Shown here: piece by piece, positions 1 to 7,578 of the stretch
Position numbering within the stretch: position 1 is the stretch's first letter
How the letters are laid out: each line of letters starts with the position of its first letter
NCBI GenBank assembly: GCA_048393175.1
Contig: DBFJJM010000117.1
Coordinates: forward strand, 1-35,143
Reading direction: 5' to 3'
Source: Merdicola sp048393175
Lineage (GTDB): Bacteria; Bacillota; Clostridia; TANB77; CAG-508
Length of the DNA stretch: 35,143 bases
Translations under genes and position numbers: made by a program
Notes under the pieces: model-generated
What the model saw: only the letters and a program-made list of their open reading frames with translations
Database searches by the model: none
Told to the model about the DNA's origin: nothing

Positions 1-12
1 CCTAACTTCTTT

Positions 13-44
13 TTGTAAAACTTTTATAGTGCATTTTGTATAAT
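13..44 (+). promoter_or_regulatory. Candidate agrB promoter
   Basis: A perfect TATAAT lies at 39-44, with TTGTAA at 13-18 as the best -35 hexamer. The spacer of 20 bases is too long for good unaided activity, which would suit an activator-dependent promoter such as those driven by AgrA. Two similar AACTT-type blocks (about 4-9 and 19-24) precede it, but they do not clearly match a LytTR site. The predicted transcript would have a leader of roughly 250 nt before agrB. Confidence 0.35.
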
Positions 45-88
45 TTATATCGATTCATATGTTTACTTATAAAATAGAGAATATCATT

Positions 89-121
89 ATTGAATTCACT
101 AGAGAGACTAGCGAATTCAAT
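89..121 (+). other. Hairpin in the agrB leader
   Basis: The arms 89-102 and 108-121 are inverted repeats containing GAATTC, with one mismatch (A98 against C112) and a 5-base loop, AGAGA. No T-run follows, so it is not an obvious terminator. It sits in the presumed 5' leader of agrB and could stabilise or regulate the mRNA. The rest of 1-299 shows no gene with a credible ribosome binding site. Confidence 0.45.
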
Positions 122-299
122 AAAAATAAAACAAAAGCTATACTCCTTATGTAAATTTTATAAAAAGGTAAAAAGCATATATGAAAAAAGAATAAATAAG
201 ATTCATGAAGGAAATAAGCGAATTTACGTATATTTTGTTAAAACATGTCGAAAAAAGAGTAAACTAAGTCCAATGTAAAAAAAGAACTAAGGTGAGAAC

Positions 300-938
300 A
301 TGGTAGAAAAAATTTGCCAAATACTCATAAGAAAAATGAAAATAGCTATGCCGGAAATAGATGAGCAAAGAGCAGAAGTAATTCAATATGGATTACAAAA
401 CATAATTGGAGAAATTCCAAAGCTATTTATCTTATTTTTAATAGCTTATTTATTAGGAATATGGCAATTAGCATTATTAGCATTTTTTGTTATTTTACCA
501 TATCGTATGACATCTGGAGGGTTTCATTTACATACACACATTGGTTGTATTATAGCAACTACCTTAATGTATTGTGGAAATGCTTTTTTAAGTAAAAGTA
601 TCATATTAAGCCCAATTTATTTAAAATATGTTATGGTAGCTTTAGTGTGGATATTTGCCATTATGATGATTACGAAATATGCACCAGCAGATACAGAAAA
701 TGTACCAATTTTAAGAAAACAAGATAGAAGGAAGAAAAGAAATTTATCATATATCGTTTTAACAGTTAGTTTATTAATTTCCTTATTGATTCAAGATTCC
801 ACTATATCTAATTTAATTCTATTTGGAATGTTGTTTCAAACAATAACGATTACAAGATTTGCCTATCGACTTACAGGCAATAAATATGGATATGAAATAT
901 ATGAAACAAAAGACGAAGTAAATGAAGTAATAAAGTAG
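300..938 (+). CDS. agrB: AgrB, accessory gene regulator peptidase/transporter
   Basis: This 212-residue polytopic membrane protein processes the AgrD propeptide at the cell membrane and takes part in forming and exporting the cyclic autoinducer. The family hallmark is visible: RMTSGGFH near residues 69-76, with His76 and Cys83 seven residues apart, the spacing of the AgrB cysteine-protease pair. Several hydrophobic helices follow, and the charged loop KQDRRKKRN near residue 140 is typical. The ATG is preceded by AAGGTGAG. The agrD gene lies directly downstream, which supports the call. The length is normal for the family. Confidence 0.93.
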   Translation: MVEKICQILIRKMKIAMPEIDEQRAEVIQYGLQNIIGEIPKLFILFLIAYLLGIWQLALLAFFVILPYRMTSGGFHLHTHIGCIIATTLMYCGNAFLSKSIILSPIYLKYVMVALVWIFAIMMITKYAPADTENVPILRKQDRRKKRNLSYIVLTVSLLISLLIQDSTISNLILFGMLFQTITITRFAYRLTGNKYGYEIYETKDEVNEVIK

Positions 939-948
939 GAGGATAAAG

Positions 949-1020
949 ATGTAGCCGGCACTAATCTTTATTATATCAATATATGTACTAACATATATAG
1001 AAATTAAAGGGGGAAATTAA
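949..1020 (+). other. Possible micro-ORF interrupted by TAG at codon 2
   Basis: Between agrB and agrD a full AGGAGG (938-943) precedes an ATG at 949 at good spacing, but codon 2 is TAG. Past that stop the frame stays open for 21 codons and encodes a hydrophobic stretch (PALIFIISIYVLTYIEIKGGN is 21 residues; key part LIFIISIYVLTYI), ending in TAA at 1018, two bases before the agrD ATG. It could be a decayed one-helix membrane peptide, a translation-coupling device, or chance in AT-rich DNA. TAG serves as an ordinary stop elsewhere in the window (agrC, the pilin-like gene ending at 25669), so general recoding is unlikely. Confidence 0.25.
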
Positions 1021-1021
1021 A

Positions 1022-1141
1022 ATGTTAAAATTCTTAGCAAAAGTCGCAGAAAAATACGCAAAAAATACCAATACCGCTTGTATGATATTCGGAATCTTCC
1101 ATCAGCCCAAAATGCCAGCTAGTTTAATCCGAAAAGATTAA
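1022..1141 (+). CDS. agrD: AgrD, cyclic autoinducer propeptide
   Basis: This 39-residue gene was found by reading the sequence downstream of agrB. It has the three-part AgrD plan: an N-terminal amphipathic helix (MLKFLAKVAEKYAK), a core with a single cysteine (Cys20) and a charged C-terminal tail HQPKMPASLIRKD, which matches the [HY]QPKxPxxL recognition tail of clostridial AgrD proteins. AgrB would cleave after the core and close a thiolactone through Cys20. Six residues (MIFGIF) lie between the cysteine and HQPK, two more than in peptides with the usual five-residue ring. The mature signal is therefore uncertain. The RBS is GGGGGAAA just upstream. Confidence 0.92.
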   Translation: MLKFLAKVAEKYAKNTNTACMIFGIFHQPKMPASLIRKD

Positions 1142-1150
1142 TTAAATTCG

Positions 1151-1177
1151 CATATCCTTAAGTATCCTTAAGATATG
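1151..1177 (+). other. Small imperfect hairpin after agrD
   Basis: CATATCCTTAAG and CTTAAGATATG form a stem of 11 pairs with one bulged C and a 4-base loop. The region also contains two direct copies of TATCCTTAAG. It lies between the agrD stop and the main terminator and has no T-run of its own, so it may be an mRNA 3'-end stabiliser. Confidence 0.35.
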
Positions 1178-1184
1178 AATAAAC

Positions 1185-1229
1185 GACAACTAGAAAAGAG
1201 AGACATTTCGTCTCTCTTTTCTAGTTGTC
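1185..1229. terminator. Bidirectional terminator between agrBD and agrCA
   Basis: The arms 1185-1204 and 1210-1229 are perfectly complementary over 20 bp, with a 5-base loop (ATTTC). A-rich and T-rich stretches in the arms make it usable from both strands. The TAG stop codon of agrC (1221-1223) lies inside the right arm. It separates the two converging agr transcripts. Confidence 0.85.
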
Positions 1230-2579
1230 TATATTGTATATTTCTAATTGCTGAATAAAAAATTCATCATTTTTAGTAGTATATAAATTTAAATTATTAT
1301 TTCTTTTTAATAATTGTCTTACTTCCCATAAACCTAAACCAGAATGATTTTCTTTTGAAGTATGAGATTTTTTAAATATAATTTCTGTATTAATATCCTT
1401 ATTTTTAAAAGTATTTTCTATAATAATTAACTGTCTATGTCTTAATGGGTCTATTTTAAATTCTACATTAATAATTCTTTTTTCACATTCTTCTGCAGCT
1501 TCAATAGCATTATCTAATAAGATACCAAGAATACGAGTTAATTCATATATTTTTATATTTAATTTATTTATATCTAAGAAAATATCTAAATTAATTTTGA
1601 TTCCTTTGTCATCAGCTAAATGATATTTTGATGCTAATATACTATATACAGAGGGATTGTTAATTACTTCAGGACTTAAAGTAGTTAAATTATTAACCGT
1701 TTGACAATCTTCTAATAAATCTTTGTAATAGATAGCAAGTCCATTAATATCATTTGTTGCAACATACCCACCAATGGCTTGAACGATATTATTAAAATCA
1801 TGCTTGAAAGCTCGGATATCATCATGTAGAACACTTAATGTATGATTATATAATTGTAAAGTTCTATTATCCTCTGTTACTTGTGACAATTTCATAGTTT
1901 TTGATAAACTATAGAAACTAATATAGAAATAAGCTATTAAAACAAGCATACTAATAAGAGTGATGACTGTTGGTAAGGTATCACTATAAAAATAAATTAG
2001 ATATAACTGCATACATAGAGTAATCATAAATAATAACAACATAGAAATTAATGTTTTTTTGCTTTTTTTATCAATTCCATCTAAGATAGTAACATTAATA
2101 TTTAATTTTTTACAAAGTTGATAAGTAATGTATATAATAGCATAAATGACTAACATAAATATAATTCTATAGATTGGTATAGTAGAAGCGTATTCATAGG
2201 TAATGTCGAAGAATAGAACAAACACCTTTGAAAGCATAGACTCAAATAAAACTGAGAATATAAAAGGAATAAGCACCGCTACAATACTTTGTATAGCGGG
2301 TAATTTAAAGATAAATAAAACAGAAAGAAAAACAACAAGAATATTGAAAAAGGTTCCATATGGAATAGGGATAAAACATCTAGAAATAATAGTAGTTATA
2401 GAAATAGTTAAAACATAATATAATTGTTGTTTCTTGTTAGGTTTTACGTTTAGAATTGTAGTAAACAAATTCATTGTAACATAAGCCTCTAAAAAAGTCA
2501 GAAGACTTGTAATAATTTTTAAGACTAATTCATTAGGCATGATTAAAGCATTCCAAATATTGTTTATGGTTTCTGTCAT
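1221..2579 (-). CDS. agrC: AgrC-like sensor histidine kinase
   Basis: This 452-residue membrane kinase is the expected receptor for the AgrD-derived peptide. About 220 N-terminal residues form six or seven hydrophobic helices. The catalytic half has the HPK10-type H box FKHDFNN (phosphoacceptor His260), an N box LLDNAIEAA around Asn357 and a G box SGLGL at 413-417. The D-type ATP-lid region is reduced, as is usual in this group. The ATG at 2579 has GGAGG eight bases upstream, so the gene overlaps the 3' end of agrA by 47 bases and is probably translationally coupled. The internal Met14 has no ribosome binding site. The stop codon lies within the shared terminator. Confidence 0.92.
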   Translation of the reverse strand: MTETINNIWNALIMPNELVLKIITSLLTFLEAYVTMNLFTTILNVKPNKKQQLYYVLTISITTIISRCFIPIPYGTFFNILVVFLSVLFIFKLPAIQSIVAVLIPFIFSVLFESMLSKVFVLFFDITYEYASTIPIYRIIFMLVIYAIIYITYQLCKKLNINVTILDGIDKKSKKTLISMLLLFMITLCMQLYLIYFYSDTLPTVITLISMLVLIAYFYISFYSLSKTMKLSQVTEDNRTLQLYNHTLSVLHDDIRAFKHDFNNIVQAIGGYVATNDINGLAIYYKDLLEDCQTVNNLTTLSPEVINNPSVYSILASKYHLADDKGIKINLDIFLDINKLNIKIYELTRILGILLDNAIEAAEECEKRIINVEFKIDPLRHRQLIIIENTFKNKDINTEIIFKKSHTSKENHSGLGLWEVRQLLKRNNNLNLYTTKNDEFFIQQLEIYNIDN

Positions 2580-3279
2580 TGTTAAGTACCTCCATTAATT
2601 TACTTTTGTATTTTGGACCGATTAGACAGGTCTCATCATTTGTAAGGACAATTAGATTTTTGTTTTCTAATATGTTTTTTACATGATTGACATTGACTAC
2701 ATAAGATTTGTGGCATCTAACAAAGTTGTTTGGTAAAGTAAGCTCTATTTTACTAAAGGAAGAATAAGCTTCATAATTTGCTGTGATAGTGTGATAAATA
2801 ATTTTCATTCCGTCTTTTTTTAGGTATAGAACTTCAGATATTTTTATGACTATTTTTTTATTTGGAATTCGTATAAATCTGGTTTGACTAGTGTTAGTAG
2901 AGACATCTTCAAAAACTCTTCTTACTGTATTTTCTAATCTTTCCATTGTTACCGGTTTGGGGATATAATCAAATGTTTTTACCTGATAGGCGAGGAGTGC
3001 ATACTCTAAATGTCCTGTGGTAAAGATTAAATAGAAGTTTTTATTAAATTTTCTAAGTTCCTCTGCAATTTGCAAGCCAGAAACATTTGATTTTAAATTA
3101 ATATCTAAAATAACAACATCTACAGAATTTTCTTTTATATAGTTAACAAGCTCTTGCGGCTCTGTGCATTTTAGCGTTATTTCTGCATCATAATTTTGTT
3201 CCATGAAAATGGATTCTAGCATTTTGGATAAGCGTTCTAAAATTGTTTTGTTATCATCACATATCACAAAATTTAACAT
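2533..3279 (-). CDS. agrA: AgrA-like LytTR response regulator
   Basis: This 248-residue cytoplasmic regulator is presumably phosphorylated by AgrC and binds promoter DNA through a LytTR domain. The receiver domain (about 1-120) has the acidic pair Asp8-Asp9, phosphoacceptor Asp59 in VVILDIN, Thr87/Thr88 and Lys108 in DYIPKP. The LytTR domain (about 137-240) has the typical strand motifs ISEVLYL, FVRCHKSYVVN and GPKYK. The ATG follows AGGGGAG. In staphylococci the order is agrB-D-C-A on one strand; here agrA precedes agrC on the opposite strand, as in some clostridia. The 47-base overlap with agrC indicates a two-gene operon. Confidence 0.93.
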   Translation of the reverse strand: MLNFVICDDNKTILERLSKMLESIFMEQNYDAEITLKCTEPQELVNYIKENSVDVVILDINLKSNVSGLQIAEELRKFNKNFYLIFTTGHLEYALLAYQVKTFDYIPKPVTMERLENTVRRVFEDVSTNTSQTRFIRIPNKKIVIKISEVLYLKKDGMKIIYHTITANYEAYSSFSKIELTLPNNFVRCHKSYVVNVNHVKNILENKNLIVLTNDETCLIGPKYKSKLMEVLNNDRNHKQYLECFNHA

Positions 3280-3303
3280 ATATCCATCTCCCCTCTAATA
3301 TAT

Positions 3304-3332
3304 ATTATATAAGTAATGCAGCAATATTGGAA
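3304..3332 (-). promoter_or_regulatory. Candidate agrAC promoter
   Basis: Read on the minus strand, TTCCAA (3332-3327) and TATAAT (3309-3304) are separated by 17 bases, giving a start near 3297. The -35 element is weak, which fits a need for an activator. A Spo0A-box match is centred about 48 bases upstream of that start. Confidence 0.45.
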
Positions 3333-3378
3333 AAGACACAATTCGACAGCATCGAATAAATTACCTTAATTTTCCAAT
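3326..3378. promoter_or_regulatory. Nested inverted repeats with Spo0A-box match
   Basis: TTCGACA at 3342-3348 is the reverse complement of TGTCGAA, the core of the Spo0A box. It is part of a 6-bp hairpin (ATTCGA/TCGAAT, 3341-3346 and 3352-3357) nested inside a 9-bp inverted repeat (ATTGGAAAA 3326-3334, TTTTCCAAT 3370-3378). It lies between the divergent agrA and deacetylase genes. Spo0A control of either gene is inferred from the motif alone. Confidence 0.5.
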
Positions 3379-3450
3379 CACTTAACCAATATAATCCATA
3401 TTTTGGATAATGTCAATAAGAAAAATGAAAATTGATAGGGGGATATTTCA

Positions 3451-4266
3451 ATGAGAGCAAAAAACATTATTCTTTACATGTCTGCTTTTGTAATATTAGG
3501 GATTTTTACCTTTGGGGTACTTAAAATGCAAGAGGAATATGAAACTAGAGATATAACTGTCTCTAGTCAAGCAGTAAGTAATAAAAAAATTGGATGGGGA
3601 ATAAAAAGAGAAGCAAATCATGTTCAGCCTGATTTAGGAAAGGAAAATAAAGTTTTATTAGACCAATATAATGGAATAGCATTAGGAAACAAAGATAAAA
3701 AAATAATTTATCTCACCTTTGATGAAGGATATGAAGCGGGATATACTAATCAAATTTTAGATACGTTAAAAGAAAAAAACGTATCAGCCACTTTTTTTAT
3801 CACAGCACATTATTTCAATACAAATGAAGATTTAGTAAAAAGAATGATACAAGAAGGTCATATTGTAGGAAATCATACAGTAAATCATAAAAGTATGCCA
3901 GATTTATCAGATGAACAATTAAAAGAAGAAGTAATGAAACTACATCAATCTATTTATGAAAAATTGGGCTATGAAATGAAATATTTAAGACCACCTATGG
4001 GAGAATATAGCCAAAGGACCTTAGAACAAATTCAAAATTTAGGATATAAAACAACTATGTGGAGTTTTGCTTATTTAGATTATGATGAAAAGAAACAGCC
4101 AAGTGAAGAAAAAGGAAGAAAGATGATTATCGATAATTTTCATAATGGAGAAATCATGTTATTACATGGAAATTCAAAAACAAATACTAGTGTATTAGGG
4201 AGTATTATTGAAGAAGCAAGAGCACAAGGATATGAATTTAAATCTTTAGACGAATTTGAAAGATAA
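3451..4266 (+). CDS. pdaA: PdaA-like polysaccharide deacetylase
   Basis: This 271-residue protein is probably the N-acetylmuramic acid deacetylase needed to make muramic-delta-lactam in spore cortex peptidoglycan. It has an N-terminal signal anchor (about 5-24) and an extracellular NodB-type domain. The conserved motifs are present: TFDEGYE with Asp91, the metal-binding pair His142 and His146 in NHTVNH, RPPMGEYS at 180-187 and LLHG with His239. The stretch WGIKREANHVQPDLG before the domain, and TFDEGYE rather than TFDDGP, are characteristic of the sporulation PdaA subgroup. The ATG follows AGGGGG. The yqfC gene starts 14 bases downstream, so the three genes are probably co-transcribed. Confidence 0.86.
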   Translation: MRAKNIILYMSAFVILGIFTFGVLKMQEEYETRDITVSSQAVSNKKIGWGIKREANHVQPDLGKENKVLLDQYNGIALGNKDKKIIYLTFDEGYEAGYTNQILDTLKEKNVSATFFITAHYFNTNEDLVKRMIQEGHIVGNHTVNHKSMPDLSDEQLKEEVMKLHQSIYEKLGYEMKYLRPPMGEYSQRTLEQIQNLGYKTTMWSFAYLDYDEKKQPSEEKGRKMIIDNFHNGEIMLLHGNSKTNTSVLGSIIEEARAQGYEFKSLDEFER

Positions 4267-4280
4267 AAAAGGAGGCACAG

Positions 4281-4589
4281 ATGAAAAGAAAACAGGTAAA
4301 AAAAACACACCATATAAATGAAAAGCTAAATCACATTTTGGAGTTGCCACAAGAAGTGATAGGAAATGCTCCTAGATTAACGATTGTAGGTTTTGAACAA
4401 TTACTAATCGAAAACTATAAAGGAATATTAGAATATGAAGACTTTTTTATAAAAATAAATACTCATATTGGAGCACTTAATATTAATGGATTTAATTTAA
4501 ATTTAAAACAAATGACAGAAGACGACATTATGATTAGTGGGAAAATTGAAAGTGTGGATTTAGAAAGAACATTTGATGAGGAGGACTAA
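4281..4589 (+). CDS. yqfC: Sporulation protein YqfC
   Basis: This 102-residue small protein of the YqfC family is made in the mother cell in Bacillus; its biochemical role is unknown. The family features seen are the LNHILELPQEVIGNAPRLTI start and the central ENYKGILEYEDFFIKINTH segment, which carries the conserved glycine and acidic residues. AGGAGG lies seven bases before the ATG. The last codons contain the ribosome binding site for yqfD, so the two are coupled. Confidence 0.9.
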   Translation: MKRKQVKKTHHINEKLNHILELPQEVIGNAPRLTIVGFEQLLIENYKGILEYEDFFIKINTHIGALNINGFNLNLKQMTEDDIMISGKIESVDLERTFDEED

Positions 4590-4593
4590 ACTT

Positions 4594-5778
4594 GTGTTTT
4601 TCAAAATACTATGGAATTATTTACGTGGTTATGTAAGAATTAAAGTAGAAGGATATTTTATTGAGAGATTTATTAATATTTGTACAGCAAAAGGCATTTT
4701 GTTATGGAATAGTAAGAGGGAAAACTCTAGTATACTACATACCAATTTAGGAATATCTGATTTTAAAAAAGTGAAACAAGTAGTAAATAAAACAAAATGT
4801 AAAATCAAAATTGAGAAAAAAGATGGACTACCTTTTTTTCTACATAAATATAAAAAGAGAAAACTTTTTGCTGGCTTTCTTTTACTTGTAGTAGTTGGAA
4901 TCTTTGTTTTATCTAATTTTGTTTGGAATATTGAAATTCAAGGAACAGAAAAAATAGATTCTTCAACTATTTTAGATAGTGTGAAACAAAATGGATTAAC
5001 GATTGGAAAATGGAAAGGGAAAATAGATACCAAAAAAATTATTAATGATATTCGTTTAAATCGCTCTGATTTAGCATGGGTGGGAATTGAACTAAAAGGA
5101 ACCAATGCTATTGTAAAAATAGTAGAAGCACAAGAAAAGCCAGAATTAGTACCAGAAAACGAATATTGTAATATTGTTTCAGATAAAGAAGGTAAAATTG
5201 AAAAGATAGATGCTGCAAATGGTACTGCCCTAGTAAAACAAGGAGATGTAGTAAAACAAGGAACCCCTTTAATCGGAGGTTGGATGGAAGGAAAATACAC
5301 AGGAGTTCGTTATGTGCATGCTTCAGGAGAAGTGCAAGCTAAAGTCTGGTATACCAATCGCCAAAAGGTAGAGTTAAGCCAAGTGTTAAGAGAAAAAACA
5401 GGAAAAGAGGAGAAAAAATATCGTATTGAAATTCAGAATTTTAAAATAAATTTATACAAAAAGCTTTCAAATTTTGAAAAGTATGATACAATAGAAACGA
5501 AAAAAAATCTAAAACTATTTTCTGATTTTTATCTACCCGTAAGTATTGTGACATGTCACAATTTTGAAATAGAAGAAAAACCAATCAAATATACTTATGA
5601 ACAAGCAAAACAAATAGCAATTGAAAAAGCACGAGAAGAACTGACAAAACAAATCGGAGAGTTAAATAAAGTACAAGATGAAATTATTAATGTAAAAGAA
5701 CAAGATGGTTGGATAGAAGTAGAAGTTATTTATGAAGTTTTAGAGAAAATAGGCACAAAGGAAAAAATCATATTTTGA
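4594..5778 (+). CDS. yqfD: Sporulation protein YqfD
   Basis: This protein of about 394 residues belongs to the YqfD family, needed for efficient sporulation in Bacillus. An N-terminal domain (LRGYVRIKVEGYFIERFIN) precedes one membrane helix (about 83-105, FAGFLLLVVVGIFVLSNFVWNI in part). The long external part follows, including the GTNAIVKIVEAQEKPE segment. I prefer the GTG start at 4594: AGGAGG at 4579-4584 sits nine bases upstream, and homologues begin just there. A TTG at 4573 would extend the frame by seven residues but lacks an RBS. It follows yqfC by four bases. Confidence 0.9.
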   Translation: MFFKILWNYLRGYVRIKVEGYFIERFINICTAKGILLWNSKRENSSILHTNLGISDFKKVKQVVNKTKCKIKIEKKDGLPFFLHKYKKRKLFAGFLLLVVVGIFVLSNFVWNIEIQGTEKIDSSTILDSVKQNGLTIGKWKGKIDTKKIINDIRLNRSDLAWVGIELKGTNAIVKIVEAQEKPELVPENEYCNIVSDKEGKIEKIDAANGTALVKQGDVVKQGTPLIGGWMEGKYTGVRYVHASGEVQAKVWYTNRQKVELSQVLREKTGKEEKKYRIEIQNFKINLYKKLSNFEKYDTIETKKNLKLFSDFYLPVSIVTCHNFEIEEKPIKYTYEQAKQIAIEKAREELTKQIGELNKVQDEIINVKEQDGWIEVEVIYEVLEKIGTKEKIIF

Positions 5779-5791
5779 AAGGATGATTGGT

Positions 5792-7018
5792 ATGGAGCAA
5801 AGAGGACTGAAAGTAATTGATTCAGAAAAAACGTTTTTTTCAAAAATAACGACGACTATCACCAAACTGTTGATTCCAACGAGAGTTGGACTAAATGGAA
5901 TGATGATTTCTCTGAAAAGAGGAACTGTTTTAAAACAATACGAAATCTACATTCAGAACAAAAAACAAGAAATTCCAGAAAAAAAAGAAAGCATGGAAAA
6001 AAGATATGAAGAGGCTTTTGCTCTTTATTTAGAATCGATTGATAAATATATTATGGATTCTATCTATAAAAAGGTGAAAAACGGAAAAGGAACAGAATTT
6101 GAAAAAAATGCTCTAGCACAGTATTATGAAATTACACATTTAAAAGAAAGGCAATATTTAGAATATAAATATAAAAAACAAAAATATTTGTTAGATTTAG
6201 ACTATGAAACCGTAAGACAATTAGAAAAGGAAAAACTATTAAAACGATACCAAGAATTTTATTGTGATAAGATGGATGTGTTATATAAAGGACTTTTAAA
6301 ACACTATTCTGTACAGTTAGCAGACCAGTTAACGGCAAAAGAGAAACAGCAAGTTTTTCAAAAAATCTTTGATGCACTAGAACAATACATTACAGATATT
6401 TTACCCATTAAAATACAAGGTTCTGACCAAGAGCAAAATTACAAGGAAATTATGGAACAATACAATCAATTTGACCGTTTTTCTGTAGGAAAATTAGACC
6501 AAATTGATTGTATTGAGAAAAAAATGCTATTATTAGGAATTAGTAGGCAATTATTTACTCATAGTTTACCTTTAGTAGTAGCAGAACAATGCTATATAAA
6601 ATTATTAAAAGACATTAGAAGCTTAATTATAGATACTCGTATTGCTAAAAAAAGACAGGCTGCGTATAAAATGTTACTTACTCTAATTGAAGATTATAAT
6701 ATTCGTCTTTTATCTACTAAAATTTATTGGGACAAGCCAAAACAAAGAGAAGAATATAAAAAATTCTGGAATCAATATAAACAAATACAAAAAAGAAAAG
6801 AAGAAGAACCAGAAGAATATGAAAAACAAAGAGAAATTTTATTTATTCAAAATGATTTAAAACAATTATGTGCAAGTAAAAAAAATTATGATAAAGTTAT
6901 TCAATTTTATAAAACACGATTAGTCAAATTAGGGGTTATGAGACAATTGAAAAAGAAAGCAGTAACAAGAGAAAAAGTCTATAAAAAAATGAAAGAGGCT
7001 CAAAAAAAAATAGGATAA
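5792..7018 (+). CDS. Unknown charged alpha-helical protein in the yqfD-ybeY interval
   Basis: I do not recognise this 408-residue protein. It is very rich in Lys, Glu, Gln and Tyr, with long stretches likely to be helical or coiled-coil (for example 42-75, 110-160 and 290-340). No membrane helix, signal peptide or nucleotide-binding motif is visible. It contains only three cysteines. The ATG at 5792 is chosen because AAAGG at 5778-5782 is nine bases upstream; the ATG at 5783 is too close. It starts 13 bases after yqfD and occupies the place where Bacillus has phoH and pgpH, without resembling either one. A role with YqfC/YqfD in spore formation or in RNA metabolism is only positional inference. 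Confidence 0.8.
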   Translation: MEQRGLKVIDSEKTFFSKITTTITKLLIPTRVGLNGMMISLKRGTVLKQYEIYIQNKKQEIPEKKESMEKRYEEAFALYLESIDKYIMDSIYKKVKNGKGTEFEKNALAQYYEITHLKERQYLEYKYKKQKYLLDLDYETVRQLEKEKLLKRYQEFYCDKMDVLYKGLLKHYSVQLADQLTAKEKQQVFQKIFDALEQYITDILPIKIQGSDQEQNYKEIMEQYNQFDRFSVGKLDQIDCIEKKMLLLGISRQLFTHSLPLVVAEQCYIKLLKDIRSLIIDTRIAKKRQAAYKMLLTLIEDYNIRLLSTKIYWDKPKQREEYKKFWNQYKQIQKRKEEEPEEYEKQREILFIQNDLKQLCASKKNYDKVIQFYKTRLVKLGVMRQLKKKAVTREKVYKKMKEAQKKIG

Positions 7019-7020
7019 TA

Positions 7021-7050
7021 AAGAGACGCTCGTAAAAAGGGGCGTTTCTT
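7021..7050 (+). terminator. Weak terminator before ybeY
   Basis: The arms 7021-7031 and 7040-7050 form an 11-bp stem with two G-T pairs and an 8-base loop. Only a short T-run is present in the right arm, so termination may be partial. TATAAT follows at 7052-7057, so transcription toward ybeY may restart here. Confidence 0.45.
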
Positions 7051-7102
7051 ATATAATGTTATATAAATCAAAAATTAGAGAAGTAGGAGGTCCATTTAAG
7101 TA

Positions 7103-7573
7103 GTGAGAGCAGTAGAAATCGAATATGAAAAAATGGATAAAAACAGCCAGTGGGAAGAACAAATTGAACAAATTATACAGACTTGTTTTCAAGAAGAAAA
7201 ATTAGAAAACAAGAATGTATATGTTAGTATTACTTTAACTGTGCCAGAAGAAATTAGAAAGCGTAACAAACAATATCGAGGAATCAATAAGGCGACAGAT
7301 GTTTTATCTTTTCCTATGTTTGAAAGAGAAGAAATACCTAACATAAGGATGAAACAAAACGAATATGATGTGCTAGGAGATATCGTCATTTCCATAGAAC
7401 AAGTAAAAATACAAGCAGAAGAATATGGACATAGTTTCGAAAGAGAGCTATCTTATATGGTAGTTCATGGTTTTTATCATTTAATGGGATATGACCATAT
7501 GGAAGAACAGGAAAAACAAGAGATGAGAGAAAAAGAAGAAATGATTTTAAATAAATTAAATATAGGTAGGTAA
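7103..7573 (+). CDS. ybeY: YbeY endoribonuclease
   Basis: This 156-residue metal-dependent endoribonuclease takes part in 16S rRNA 3'-end maturation and ribosome quality control. The zinc site HGFYHLMGYDH (His122, His126, His132) fits the family pattern HxxxHxxGxxH, and the conserved segment NKATDVLSFP precedes it. The start is GTG with AGGAGG twelve bases upstream, rather long; an in-frame TAG lies immediately before, so no longer start is possible, and Met11 is an alternative. It is followed five bases later by dgkA, the same order as in Bacillus. Confidence 0.95.
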   Translation: MRAVEIEYEKMDKNSQWEEQIEQIIQTCFQEEKLENKNVYVSITLTVPEEIRKRNKQYRGINKATDVLSFPMFEREEIPNIRMKQNEYDVLGDIVISIEQVKIQAEEYGHSFERELSYMVVHGFYHLMGYDHMEEQEKQEMREKEEMILNKLNIGR

Positions 7574-7578
7574 AAAAT

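Noticed and set aside
90..278. A 62-codon frame upstream of agrB
   Set aside because: It starts with TTG inside a hairpin, has no ribosome binding site, and its composition is like random AT-rich DNA.
949..1020. Reassignment of TAG as a sense codon in this organism
   Set aside because: TAG ends agrC and the pilin-like gene at 25669 as an ordinary stop, so general recoding is not supported.
2203..2418. Plus-strand frame inside agrC
   Set aside because: It lies entirely opposite a well-supported kinase gene and has no RBS.
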